Both the position numbers and the translations under genes were made by a program. The notes beneath the pieces are model-generated. The model had not been told where the DNA came from. It saw only the letters and a list, made by a program, of their open reading frames with translations, and ran no database searches. 64,000 bases of DNA from positions 504,299 to 568,298 of the forward strand of contig JACRJM010000003.1 in the NCBI GenBank assembly GCA_016219965.1, read 5' to 3'. This stretch comes from Candidatus Schekmanbacteria bacterium (GTDB lineage: Bacteria > Schekmanbacteria > GWA2-38-11 > J061). Shown one piece after another: positions 50,893 through 61,222 of the stretch. Each line of letters starts with the position of its first letter. Position 1 is the first letter of the stretch.

Positions 50893-53800
50893 TTGAAATT
50901 TAACAGCTCGGCCATTCTCGGAAATGTGCTCCAGTTGTGGACGAACTTCCGCGGAAAAAGTTTGGCACAAAAATACGCCAGCGACGAGCCACCACTGCGT
51001 GCGGAACTATTCACAAGCGACCAGATGAAGCAGCATGGCAAAGCCCTGGCAGACTCACACAAGCTGGCTCCGGGACTCGCTCCTGACCAGCTTCTGGTGA
51101 GACTGTCTGAGAATGAAGGTGTCCTGCTGGGAGCCTGTAATCTGCTGACAGCAGCGGTCATGGCAGACCGTCAGATTGCGCCGGCCGGTGAATGGCTGCT
51201 CGACAATTTATATCTGATAGAAGAACAGATTCGCACAGCCAGGCGACACCTGCCAAAGGGTTATAGCCGTGGGCTTCCGCGCTTGCTGCATGGTCCATCG
51301 GCCGGACTTCCGCGCGTTTATGACATTGCCCTGGAGACGATATCGCACGGCGATGGACGGGTGGATCTGGAAAGTCTCAGCAGTTTCGTTGCAGCCTACC
51401 AGACGGGCACTGTCCTGAAGTTAGGCGAGTTGTGGGCAATCCCTATCATGCTGCGTCTGGCACTGATTGAGAACCTCCGGCGCGTCGGAGCGCGGATTGT
51501 CGCTGAAAGAATCAATCGAAACCTTGCCGACTATTGGGCAGACCAGATGACGGAGACCGCCGAGCAGGACCCGAAGAATATGATTCTGGTGATTGCAGAC
51601 ATGGCACGAGCAAAACCTCCCATGGTAAGTTCCTTTGTAGCAGAATTTGCGCGCCGGTTGCAGGGACAAAGTCCCGCTCTGGCATTACCGCTCACTTGGA
51701 TTGAGCAGCACCTCTCCGATTCCAGCCAGACGATTGCGCAGTTGGTGCAGTCGGAGAACCGGCAACAAGCTGCCGACCAGGTTTCTATAAGCAACAGCAT
51801 CGGCAGCCTACGCTTTCTGGGGGCTACGGACTGGCGCAAGTTTGTTGAGACGATGAGCGATGTCGAGCATGTACTGCGCGATGATCCGATGGGAGCCTAC
51901 TCAAAGATGGATTTTTCCACCCGTGATCGCTACCGTCATGTTGTCGAGAAGATTGCCAAAAGCAGCCTGCAGTCCGAAAACACAGTGGCGCGCAAGGCTA
52001 TCCACCTAGCCCGAGAGGCCGCCGCCAGTAAAGGTATAGATGATCGAACTGCACATGTCGGGTTCTACCTGATTGACAAGGGATTGCCGCAGCTCGAACA
52101 AACAGTGGGGGCGCGCCTATCTACATTTCAAACGTTCCAGCGAATGTGTTGCCGGGTTCCTTTGTTCATCTATCTCGGTACGATAACGCTGATTACGGCG
52201 ATTTTAACCGGGGGCTTATTGGTAGAGGCACATGTCATTGACATAAATGATTGGCTCCTCGCACTGATCGGTATCCTCTCGCTCGTGTGCGCAAGTCAGC
52301 TGGCGGTGGCGCTGATTAACTGGCTGACTACAATGCTGGTGATGCCGCACACCCTGCCTCGCATGGACTTCTCTGAGGGGATTCCGCCTGAATTGTGCAC
52401 GCTGGTGGTGGTTCCGACTATGCTCACAGGCGCTCAAAACATCGAGGAACTGATCGAAGCGCTTGAAGTCCGGTTCCTTGCGAATCGGGATGAGAACCTG
52501 CACTTCGGACTGCTGACTGATTTCCGGGATGCACCCGAAAAAACGATTCCGGAGGATGAGGAGCTTTTGCGGCTTGCCCGGAAGAGTATCGAAGAGCTTA
52601 ATAAAAAATACAGTGGAGCAAAGAACGATATATTCTTTCTCTTTCATCGCCCGCGCCTATGGAATCCCCGGGAGCAGATTTGGATGGGATATGAGCGTAA
52701 GCGTGGGAAGATTGCGGACTTAAATGTGTTTCTGCGGGGCGGCTCAGGAGCGGGCTTCTCTCTCATTGTCGGGGGAAAGGCAGCCTTATCGAACGTGAAG
52801 TATGTGATCACCCTTGACACAGACACTCAATTACCACGCGATTCAGCATGGCAGTTGGTGGGAGCAATGGCGCATCCGCTGAATCGTGCTCAATACGACG
52901 CAGATAAGCAGCGTGTTACCGAGGGTTACGGCATCCTTCAGCCACGAGTGGCTGTGAGCCTGCCGGGACTTAACCGGTCGCGGTATTCGCGCCTGTGGGG
53001 TGGGGAGCCGGGCATTGACCCGTACACACGCGCTGTCTCTGATGTTTACCAGGACATATTCGGTGAAGGCTCCTTCATTGGCAAGGGGATATATGATGTT
53101 GATATTTTCGAACGAACGCTTAAGGGGCGATTTCCCGAAAACCTGATACTCAGCCACGACCTTCTGGAAGGTTGCCACGTGCGAACCGGGCTGTTAAGTG
53201 ATGTAATGGTGTATGAGGAATATCCATCACGCTACAGCGCTGAGGTGAGCCGCAGGCACCGCTGGATTCGCGGGGATTGGCAGATTGCACACTGGCTGCT
53301 GTCAGGCGTTCCAGGCTCCGGAACAACACGAAAGAAAAATCCGCTCTCTTTGCTATCCCAATGGAAGATATTTGACAACCTTAGGCGCAGTATCGTGCCT
53401 TCGGCGTTAACATTGCTGTTGCTGCTGGGCTGGCTGGTTTTATCACAGCCCTGGGTATGGACTCTGGCTATGATTGGAACTATCCTGCTCCCTCCATTGA
53501 TTGCCTCAACACGGGAAACGTTTCAGAAGGCAGATGATGTGCTGCTCCGTCAGCATCTCGCTGCCTCGGTACGCTCGTCCGGGCGGCACTTTGCTCAGGC
53601 GGTATTTACGCTCGTGTGTCTTCCCTACGAAGCGTTCTTCAGTCTGGATGCGATTGTGCGCTCGTGCTGGCGAATGCTGTTCACACACAAACGGCTTCTT
53701 GAATGGAGCCCCTCGGGCGACCCGGACCGCACTAGCCACACTGACCTTTCCGCTTTCTGCCGGACCATGTGGGTTGCCCCAATTATTGCGGCATCTACCG

Positions 53801-56800
53801 GACTTTATCTTGCAATATCAAAGCCGGACACACTGTTCATGGCATTACCCATACTTATTCTCTGGTTTGCTTCACCCGCTATAGCATGGTGGATCAGCCA
53901 GCCACTCACTCACCACAAAGCCCGGCTGACAGAGGACCAGATCATCTTCCTACGGAAGATCTCCCGAAAGACGTGGGCGTTCTTCGAAAAATTCGTCGGC
54001 CCGGAGGACAATTGGCTGCCTCCTGATAACTATCAGGAACATCCGGTCCCTGTAGTTGGGCATCGCACATCTCCGACCAACATGGGTCTTGCGCTGCTGG
54101 CGAATGTGACCGCATACGACTTTGGCTACATTTCGGCAGGGCAGTTAATCGAGCGTACGGCCAGTGCACTCAACACAATGCACGGTTTGGAGCGACACCG
54201 GGGACATTTCTACAACTGGTATGACACTCAGTCTCTAAAACCACTGCCGCCTCTTTATGTTTCGACGGTGGACAGCGGAAACCTCACTGCACATTTGCTG
54301 ACATTGAGGCCAGCTCTGCTCGCGCTTCCAGAGCACAAGATTCTTGGAGAACGATTGTTTGAGAGTTTGAGCGACACACTAATAATTCTCATGGACTCTA
54401 CGGAAGGGGCCGTTCCGGCCCAGCTTGCTCAACTGCAGAAAGATCTGGAGTCTGCCTGTGGTTCCCGGCCACCGACGCTCACAGCGATGCGGGTGTGCCT
54501 CGAGCGGTTGGCTGCATCTGCCGCTGAAGTGTCTCTTTGTATAGATGCAGACAAAGAAAGTCAGGCAACATGGTGGGCAGATACCCTTGCCCGGCAATGC
54601 CAGGCTGCTCTCGATGAATTGATGTTTCTTGCTCCGTGGACAGTGCTGTCTGCCTCTCCAGATATCTTTAACGAATTTCGCGACATTGATGATATACCGA
54701 CGCTGCGCAGGCTGTCAAACCTCGAGAAGGAGCTGATCCCTGCAGTCAGTGATCGGCTCGGCTCGGTCGGGACTCCCGCAGAGAAAGAATGGGTTGGTGA
54801 GTTTAGCCGGCTAGTTAAGGAGGCAAGCAAGCGGGCCAAAGCGAGGATCGTGACCAGCGAACAGCTTGCCCGACAGGTGGGAGAACTCACCCGGATAGAG
54901 TATGACTTCCTCTATGACAAGTCGCGTCATCTGCTGGCTATCGGGTACAATGCTTCCGAGCGGCGGTTGGATGCGAGTTACTATGATTTGCTGGCTTCGG
55001 AAGCGAGGTTGACATTCTTCGTGGGCATTGCGCAGGGGAAACTGCCGCAGGAAAGCTGGTTTGCCCTGGGACGCCTGCTGACTAAAACCGGCGGAGAGCC
55101 GATTCTCCTTTCCTGGAGCGGTTCGATGTTTGAGTACCTCATGCCGCTTCTGGTGATGCCAACCTATGAAAACACGCTGCTCGACCAGACCTGCAAGGAA
55201 GCTGTGGAGAGACAGATTGATTATGGAAAGAAACGAGGAGTGCCATGGGGCATTTCTGAATGCGGCTATAACACAATCGATGTTCAACTCAACTACCAGT
55301 ACCGCGCGTTTGGCGTGCCGGGGCTGGGACTCAAACGTGGACTTGCTGAGGACCTTGTTATTGCGCCCTATGCATCGGCGCTTGCGCTGATGGTTGATCC
55401 AGAAGCGGCATGCCTGAATCTACAGAGACTCTCCGCCGATGGGTTTGAGGGACAATATGGTTTTTATGAAGCAATAGACTACACAGCGTCGCGTCTTCCG
55501 CGCGGACAATCAAGCGCCGTGGTCAAATCCTTCATGGCACATCACGAGGGCATGAGTTTGCTGTCGCTGGCCTATCTGCTTTTGGACTGTCCTATGCAGA
55601 AGCTCTTCGAGTCTGACCCGTTGTTCCAGGCGACTATACTGTTGCTTCAGGAGCGGATTCCAAAAGCCACGGCTTTCTATACGCACATCGCCACCGAGCT
55701 TTCAGACTCTCGTGCGGCTTCCAGTGTCGCCGAGATACCGGTTCGTGTCTTCGACAGTCCGAACACCCCGATACCTGAAGTACAGTTGTTGTCAAACGGC
55801 AGATACCATGTGATGGTCACGAATGCGGGGGGTGGTTACAGCCGCTGGAAAGACATAGCAGTCACGCGCTGGCGCGAAGACAGCACCTGCGACAACTGGG
55901 GAACGTTCTGCTATATCCGCGACCTTGCGAGCGGCGAGTTCTGGTCAACCTCCTATCAGCCGGCACTCAAACGGTCAGATTACTACGAAGCGATTTTTTC
56001 GGAGGCACGCGCGGAGTTTCGCTGCCGCATAAACGGTTTTGACACGCACACGGAAATTGCTGTTTCACCGGAGGATGATATTGAGCTGCGCCGCATCCGT
56101 ATCACCAACCGGTCACGGACACGCAGAACATTCGATATGACGAGTTACGCAGAAGTGGTTCTCAACTCGGCCGCGGCTGACGCACTGCATCCGGCATTCA
56201 GCAATCTCTTTGTTCAGACAGAGATCATTCATAAGCGCCAGGCGATCCTTTGCACGCGCAGGCCCCGCTCCGTTGATGAGCAAGCTCCCTGGATGTTTCA
56301 TCTCATGGCCGTACACGGTGCGGATGCCGGAGAAATATCCTATGAGACAGACCGGCTGCAGTTCATCGGTCGCGGCAATACACTTGCCAATCCGCACGCG
56401 ATGAATGATTCCGCTGCGCTGTCGGGAAGTCAGGGGTCGGTACTCGATCCTATTGTCTCAATCCGGCATAAGATGACGCTCGATCCGAACGAGTCGGCGA
56501 CAATCAATATTGTTTCCGGCATAGGCGAGACCCGCGATGCAGCTTTAAGTCTTGTCGAGAAATATCAGGATCGGCGTCTCGCGGACCGCGTCTTTGAACT
56601 GGCATGGTCGCACAGCCTGGTGCTCCTGCGACAGATCAATGCAACAGAGGCTGATGCACAACTCTATGGTCATCTGGCCAGCTCGGTACTCTACGCAAAT
56701 TCCTCGCTGCGCGCTGATTCAAGCATCATAACCAGGAATCGCCGCGGGCAATCCGGTCTGTGGGGCTATTCCATTTCCGGCGATTTACCAATCGTGCTGC

Positions 56801-59619
56801 TGCAGATCGCAGACCCGGCTAATATCGAACTGGTACGCCAACTTGTGCAGGCTCACGCGTACTGGCGCTTAAAAGGACTGGCAGTTGACCTGGTAATCTG
56901 GAACGAAGATCACGCCGGTTATCGGCAACTTCTGTACGACCAGATCATGGGGCTCATTTCCGCAGGCGTCGAAGTCAGCGTTACCGACCGACCAGTCGGC
57001 ATCTTTGTGAGACATGGCGACCAGATATCAAACGAAGACCGGATCCTGTTCCAATCAGTTGCTCGTGCCATCATTTCCGACAATCAGGGCTCTTTGGCGA
57101 ACCAGATCAATCGGCGAGGCATTATGGAAGGAAAAGTTCCGCGCCTTGCAGCGCCCCGTACCTTCCGTGCCGAATCCACGGAAGATGTCAGTTTGCCTCA
57201 CCGCGATCTGATTTATTTCAACGGGCTTGGTGGATTTACCCCTGACGGGCGCGAGTATGTGATCACGACTGCACATGGTCATGTGACGCCGGCACCGTGG
57301 GTGAATGTGCTGGCGAACCCGCACTTTGGAACGGTCATATCAGAGAGCGGCCCTGCCTACACCTGGGCCGAGAATGCCCATGAGTTTCGCCTCACTCCCT
57401 GGTGCAATGACCCGGTGAGCGATCCGAGCGGAGAAGCTTTTTACCTCCGTGATGAAGAAAGCGGCCGTTTCTGGTCCCCAACGCCACTGCCCAGCCGCGG
57501 TCAGCAGCCCTATGTCAGCCGGCATGGATTCGGTTACAGCGTTTTTGAGCATACTGAGGACGGCATCTATTCTGAGATGTGGGTTTACGTAGCTCTGGAC
57601 TCATCGATCAAGTTCTCTGTATTGAAGGTGCGAAACGATTCTGGCCGGGCGCGCCGGCTTTCAGCCACTGGATACATGGAATGGGTGCTTGGAGACCTGC
57701 GGCCAAAATCAATGATGCACGTGGTTACCGAATTTGACCCTATTAGCGGTGCGCTCTTTGCGCGTGATCCATTCAATACAGAGTTTGCTGACCGGGTTGC
57801 CTTTTTCGACGTGGACGATGCAACGCGGACTGTAACCTGCGACCGGACTGAATTTATTGGACGCAACGGTACGCTTCGGAGTCCGGCTGCTATGAGACGG
57901 ATGCGACTCTCGGGCAGGATAGGGGCTGCTCTGGATCCCTGTTCAGCGATTCAGGTTGCATTCGAACTTGCAGACGGGCAGGAGCGTGAGATCATATTCA
58001 CACTCGGTGCCGGGCGAGGCGCCGGGCAAGCCAGCAACCTGGTGCAGCGCTTCCATGGTTCAGCAGCAGCACGCGGCGCGCTTGAAGCGGTGTGGCAGTA
58101 CTGGAACCACACGCTCGGGGCAGTGCAGGTGGAAACCCCGGACCAGTCCCTCAATGTGCTGACCAATGGCTGGCTTATGTACCAGACTATCACATGTCGT
58201 CTCTGGGCGCGGAGCGGATACTATCAGTCGGGAGGTGCTTTCGGGTTCCGCGATCAGTTGCAGGACTCTATGGCCCTTATATATGCCGAGCCGCACCTTA
58301 TGCGTGAGCACTTGCTCCGCTGTGCAGCTCATCAGTTCCCTGAGGGAGATGTCCAGCATTGGTGGCATCCTCCTCAGGGGAGGGGTGTGCGTACTCACTG
58401 TTCGGATGATTACCTCTGGCTGCCGCTTGCGGCATGCCGCTACGTTCTGAGCACAGGGGATACAGGTGTGTTGGATGAACCTGTCCACTTCATCGAAGGA
58501 CACCCGGTAGGTGCGGAAGAAGACTCTTATTACGATCTGCCCGGCAGGTCTGAAAAAGCGGCTAGTTTATACGAACACTGTGTGCGGGCGATTCTGAAAG
58601 GCCTCAGCCGTGGAGTGCACGGACTTCCGCTCATCGGCTCCGGTGACTGGAATGACGGCATGAACCTGGTGGGCAAAGAAGGAAAAGGTGAAAGCGTCTG
58701 GCTGGGCTTTTTCCTTTTTGAAGTGCTCATGCGCTTCAGCGAGGTTGCCCGCACATATGGTGACATAACCTTCGCTGAACAATGCATCAGGGAGGCGGAG
58801 GAACTGCGCCTGAATATCGAAGAACAGGGCTGGGACGGTGCCTGGTACCGCCGCGCGTACTTCGACGACGGCTCGCCGCTAGGGTCGGCAAATAACCCCG
58901 AATGCCAGATTGACTCGATTTCTCAAAGCTGGTCTGTTCTGTCCGGGGCTGGCGATACCGGGCGCGCGCAGATAGCAATGGAATCGGTGGATAAGCGCCT
59001 CGTGCGCCGGGAGCATGCGCTGATTCAGCTCATGGACCCGCCGTTCGACACATCGGATTTGAATCCTGGCTATATAAAAGGCTACATCCCCGGGGTTAGA
59101 GAGAATGGCGGACAGTACACGCATGGGGCAATCTGGTCAGCGATGGCATTTGCTGAATTAGGCGACAGCAAACGCGCATGGGAACTGCTGGCAATGATCA
59201 ACCCGGTGAACCATACGAAATCCTCGGATGGGGTTGCGACATACAAAGTAGAACCGTACGTTGTCGCAGCCGACGTATATGCTCTCTCGCCGCACACTGG
59301 CCGTGGCGGATGGACATGGTACACTGGGTCGGCTGGCTGGATGTACCAGCTTATCGTGGAATCCCTCCTGGGGCTGAGACTGGAAAAGGACAAAATGCAT
59401 TTTGCGCCGTGTCTCCCTGCGGATTGGAAAACATTCAAGATACACTACCGGTATCGCGAGACTGTCTACCACATTGCTGTCTTGCATCTGCATGATGGTA
59501 CTGTCGGTATCAGAGTGATCGTTGATGGGGTTGAGCAACATAACAAGGCTATTAACCTTGTTGACGACGGCCAGGAACACACAGTCGAGGTGATGATTAT
59601 AGCTCCTCTAAAATTTTAG
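50893..59619 (+). CDS. ndvB: Cyclic beta-1,2-glucan synthase
   Basis: A 2908-residue membrane enzyme of the NdvB/ChvB type, which makes, elongates and cyclises beta-1,2-glucan for the periplasm. In order: an N-terminal about 420-residue helical domain; membrane helices near 425-480; a GT84 glycosyltransferase domain with DTDTQLPRD near 642 and RRHRWIRGDWQ near 785; further helices near 835-1010; a glycoamylase-like domain (TSPTNMGLALLAN near 1060 to MAHHEGMSLLS near 1550); then two GH94-type beta-sandwich regions and a GH94 phosphorylase domain with the acid motif GSGDWNDGMN near 2581. Length is normal for the family and the frame is intact. The start is TTG with AGGGAG upstream. The gene is more G+C-rich than the Hdr region, suggesting transfer. 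Its product helps osmotic adaptation and surface properties. Confidence 0.95.
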   Translation: MKFNSSAILGNVLQLWTNFRGKSLAQKYASDEPPLRAELFTSDQMKQHGKALADSHKLAPGLAPDQLLVRLSENEGVLLGACNLLTAAVMADRQIAPAGEWLLDNLYLIEEQIRTARRHLPKGYSRGLPRLLHGPSAGLPRVYDIALETISHGDGRVDLESLSSFVAAYQTGTVLKLGELWAIPIMLRLALIENLRRVGARIVAERINRNLADYWADQMTETAEQDPKNMILVIADMARAKPPMVSSFVAEFARRLQGQSPALALPLTWIEQHLSDSSQTIAQLVQSENRQQAADQVSISNSIGSLRFLGATDWRKFVETMSDVEHVLRDDPMGAYSKMDFSTRDRYRHVVEKIAKSSLQSENTVARKAIHLAREAAASKGIDDRTAHVGFYLIDKGLPQLEQTVGARLSTFQTFQRMCCRVPLFIYLGTITLITAILTGGLLVEAHVIDINDWLLALIGILSLVCASQLAVALINWLTTMLVMPHTLPRMDFSEGIPPELCTLVVVPTMLTGAQNIEELIEALEVRFLANRDENLHFGLLTDFRDAPEKTIPEDEELLRLARKSIEELNKKYSGAKNDIFFLFHRPRLWNPREQIWMGYERKRGKIADLNVFLRGGSGAGFSLIVGGKAALSNVKYVITLDTDTQLPRDSAWQLVGAMAHPLNRAQYDADKQRVTEGYGILQPRVAVSLPGLNRSRYSRLWGGEPGIDPYTRAVSDVYQDIFGEGSFIGKGIYDVDIFERTLKGRFPENLILSHDLLEGCHVRTGLLSDVMVYEEYPSRYSAEVSRRHRWIRGDWQIAHWLLSGVPGSGTTRKKNPLSLLSQWKIFDNLRRSIVPSALTLLLLLGWLVLSQPWVWTLAMIGTILLPPLIASTRETFQKADDVLLRQHLAASVRSSGRHFAQAVFTLVCLPYEAFFSLDAIVRSCWRMLFTHKRLLEWSPSGDPDRTSHTDLSAFCRTMWVAPIIAASTGLYLAISKPDTLFMALPILILWFASPAIAWWISQPLTHHKARLTEDQIIFLRKISRKTWAFFEKFVGPEDNWLPPDNYQEHPVPVVGHRTSPTNMGLALLANVTAYDFGYISAGQLIERTASALNTMHGLERHRGHFYNWYDTQSLKPLPPLYVSTVDSGNLTAHLLTLRPALLALPEHKILGERLFESLSDTLIILMDSTEGAVPAQLAQLQKDLESACGSRPPTLTAMRVCLERLAASAAEVSLCIDADKESQATWWADTLARQCQAALDELMFLAPWTVLSASPDIFNEFRDIDDIPTLRRLSNLEKELIPAVSDRLGSVGTPAEKEWVGEFSRLVKEASKRAKARIVTSEQLARQVGELTRIEYDFLYDKSRHLLAIGYNASERRLDASYYDLLASEARLTFFVGIAQGKLPQESWFALGRLLTKTGGEPILLSWSGSMFEYLMPLLVMPTYENTLLDQTCKEAVERQIDYGKKRGVPWGISECGYNTIDVQLNYQYRAFGVPGLGLKRGLAEDLVIAPYASALALMVDPEAACLNLQRLSADGFEGQYGFYEAIDYTASRLPRGQSSAVVKSFMAHHEGMSLLSLAYLLLDCPMQKLFESDPLFQATILLLQERIPKATAFYTHIATELSDSRAASSVAEIPVRVFDSPNTPIPEVQLLSNGRYHVMVTNAGGGYSRWKDIAVTRWREDSTCDNWGTFCYIRDLASGEFWSTSYQPALKRSDYYEAIFSEARAEFRCRINGFDTHTEIAVSPEDDIELRRIRITNRSRTRRTFDMTSYAEVVLNSAAADALHPAFSNLFVQTEIIHKRQAILCTRRPRSVDEQAPWMFHLMAVHGADAGEISYETDRLQFIGRGNTLANPHAMNDSAALSGSQGSVLDPIVSIRHKMTLDPNESATINIVSGIGETRDAALSLVEKYQDRRLADRVFELAWSHSLVLLRQINATEADAQLYGHLASSVLYANSSLRADSSIITRNRRGQSGLWGYSISGDLPIVLLQIADPANIELVRQLVQAHAYWRLKGLAVDLVIWNEDHAGYRQLLYDQIMGLISAGVEVSVTDRPVGIFVRHGDQISNEDRILFQSVARAIISDNQGSLANQINRRGIMEGKVPRLAAPRTFRAESTEDVSLPHRDLIYFNGLGGFTPDGREYVITTAHGHVTPAPWVNVLANPHFGTVISESGPAYTWAENAHEFRLTPWCNDPVSDPSGEAFYLRDEESGRFWSPTPLPSRGQQPYVSRHGFGYSVFEHTEDGIYSEMWVYVALDSSIKFSVLKVRNDSGRARRLSATGYMEWVLGDLRPKSMMHVVTEFDPISGALFARDPFNTEFADRVAFFDVDDATRTVTCDRTEFIGRNGTLRSPAAMRRMRLSGRIGAALDPCSAIQVAFELADGQEREIIFTLGAGRGAGQASNLVQRFHGSAAARGALEAVWQYWNHTLGAVQVETPDQSLNVLTNGWLMYQTITCRLWARSGYYQSGGAFGFRDQLQDSMALIYAEPHLMREHLLRCAAHQFPEGDVQHWWHPPQGRGVRTHCSDDYLWLPLAACRYVLSTGDTGVLDEPVHFIEGHPVGAEEDSYYDLPGRSEKAASLYEHCVRAILKGLSRGVHGLPLIGSGDWNDGMNLVGKEGKGESVWLGFFLFEVLMRFSEVARTYGDITFAEQCIREAEELRLNIEEQGWDGAWYRRAYFDDGSPLGSANNPECQIDSISQSWSVLSGAGDTGRAQIAMESVDKRLVRREHALIQLMDPPFDTSDLNPGYIKGYIPGVRENGGQYTHGAIWSAMAFAELGDSKRAWELLAMINPVNHTKSSDGVATYKVEPYVVAADVYALSPHTGRGGWTWYTGSAGWMYQLIVESLLGLRLEKDKMHFAPCLPADWKTFKIHYRYRETVYHIAVLHLHDGTVGIRVIVDGVEQHNKAINLVDDGQEHTVEVMIIAPLKF

Positions 59620-59745
59620 ACAGATTAATTAAGCTTTATGATAGAATATCATAACGAGTGCTGAGGGCGGAAGTATAGGAAAGTTCGCGAACCACTCCGC
59701 TACCAGCCATTTGTGGTTGACTGGTAAAATTAGGAGACAGAGTCT

Positions 59746-61170
59746 ATGGACAAACCCATAGAAAACCTAACGAGACAAACCAAATCCCGCTCTCTGTGGT
59801 TTACCCCAGCCATTTTACTGGCTGCATTCATTCTCATTTCCATAACAGTTCTCTGGATCATTCAGACAAAAACCTATGTGACAAAGCGGAATCAGCTTGT
59901 TGAAATGGCAGAATCATCGGCAGAGAGCATACGTCTGCGGCTGAACGGGAACCGGGATTATTTACTTTTGCTGGCAAAAGAGCGCAGCGAAGGGACTATG
60001 AATGAAGAATTGTTTCAGGAACGGGCTTCGCGTTATGTGGCGGATCATTCGGAATTTATCAACATTACATGGGTAGATGCAAATTTTGTTGTTCATGATG
60101 TGGCACCCATCGCCTCAAATAAACAGATATTGGGGCTACGGCTCGAACTGCCCGAACCCAAGCGCGCTTCGCACCTGGCTGCCGAGCGGAGACAACCTGT
60201 TTATACCCAGCCATTCGAGGCAATTCAAGGCAAACCAGCCTTTGAGATATGGGTGCCTGTATTTCATGGCGACGAATTCCTTGGATTGTTCGCCGGGGTC
60301 TATTCATGCGAAAATGTTTTGCAGGAGCTAATTCCGCATCAACGTCTTCAAAACAATCAGGTTAGCCTGGTAGATGTGTCAGGAAATGTTTTTTGTGAGT
60401 TGCCTGCAACAAGAACTCTGGATGAAAAGCTGCTCCACCGAGCTTCATTGTCTTTGCCGGAAAATGACATGTTGTTACAGTTCAAAGGATATGGGCCTGG
60501 GGTTCTTGAACAGAGCTTGTTATTGCTGGAATTACTCTGTCTGGCATTTGTGATCGGAATAGTTTTCGCAATGTGGAGACTGAAACGTGAAACCGAAACA
60601 AGTAAGCGGGCGGAAGAAACACTGGCAGAAAGTGAAGCAAAATACAGGGCGGCTATCGAGAGTTCGTTAGACGGCTTCTGGATTAATGACATGGAAGGAC
60701 ATATCCTAGAGGTTAATGACACTTATTTAAAACAGTCTGGTTACAACCGCGAGGAACTGCTTAACATGTGTATAATGGACATTGATAGTATTGAGTCACC
60801 GGAAGAAACAGCTGATCACATTCGGAAGATTAAGAGTGATGGCAACAGCCTTTTCCAGACCAGGCATAGAAAAAAAGATGGAGCTGAATGGGATGTTGAA
60901 GTGAATGTTATTTACTGGCCCGCTATTGGCAACCGGTTATTTTGCTTCTTCCGTGACATCACCGACCGCAAGCAGGCAGAAGAAGAAATCCGCAAGCTCA
61001 ATGCCGAACTCGAACAACGGGTTAAGGACAGAACCGCCGAGCTTGCAGACAAGAATGAGGAGCTGGAAAAAATGAACAGTGTTTTTGTGGGCCGGGAGCT
61101 TAGGATGATTGAGCTGAAAAAAAAGATAGAAGAACTGGAGAGAAAGACAAAGGAACTTGAAGGAAGCTGA
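59746..61170 (+). CDS. Membrane sensor protein (Cache/CHASE-like, PAS, coiled coil) without a kinase domain
   Basis: A 474-residue protein. Two membrane helices (about 18-40 and 252-272) flank an extracytoplasmic sensor domain (FINITWVDANFVVHDVAP, PVYTQPFEAIQGKPAFEIWVPVF). A PAS domain (about 292-408) leads into a coiled coil ([18 protein letters not shown]) and the tail [17 protein letters not shown]. No HisKA, HATPase or GGDEF follows. Its last about 60 codons are almost identical in DNA to the end of the next gene. It may form a complex with the adjacent hybrid kinase. GGAGACAG precedes ATG. The 126-bp gap before it has only a weak AT-rich hairpin. Confidence 0.85.
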   Translation: MDKPIENLTRQTKSRSLWFTPAILLAAFILISITVLWIIQTKTYVTKRNQLVEMAESSAESIRLRLNGNRDYLLLLAKERSEGTMNEELFQERASRYVADHSEFINITWVDANFVVHDVAPIASNKQILGLRLELPEPKRASHLAAERRQPVYTQPFEAIQGKPAFEIWVPVFHGDEFLGLFAGVYSCENVLQELIPHQRLQNNQVSLVDVSGNVFCELPATRTLDEKLLHRASLSLPENDMLLQFKGYGPGVLEQSLLLLELLCLAFVIGIVFAMWRLKRETETSKRAEETLAESEAKYRAAIESSLDGFWINDMEGHILEVNDTYLKQSGYNREELLNMCIMDIDSIESPEETADHIRKIKSDGNSLFQTRHRKKDGAEWDVEVNVIYWPAIGNRLFCFFRDITDRKQAEEEIRKLNAELEQRVKDRTAELADKNEELEKMNSVFVGRELRMIELKKKIEELERKTKELEGS

Positions 61171-61222
61171 AAATAGTGGGCACCAAAGTTGAGTATAATA
61201 TTATAAAAACTAAGGTGAACGT

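Noticed and set aside
51421-59580. Many antisense and alternate-frame open stretches inside the glucan synthase
   Set aside because: They are shadows of a G+C-rich gene, with no ribosome sites and no recognisable domains.
59637-59653. TATGATA-GAA-TATCATA hairpin as terminator of ndvB
   Set aside because: The stem is AT-only with a 3-base loop and no following T-run.
59654-59745. Structured leader (AACCAC/GTGGTT) before the kinase-less sensor as a riboswitch
   Set aside because: It shows only a 6-bp pairing and no known riboswitch core.
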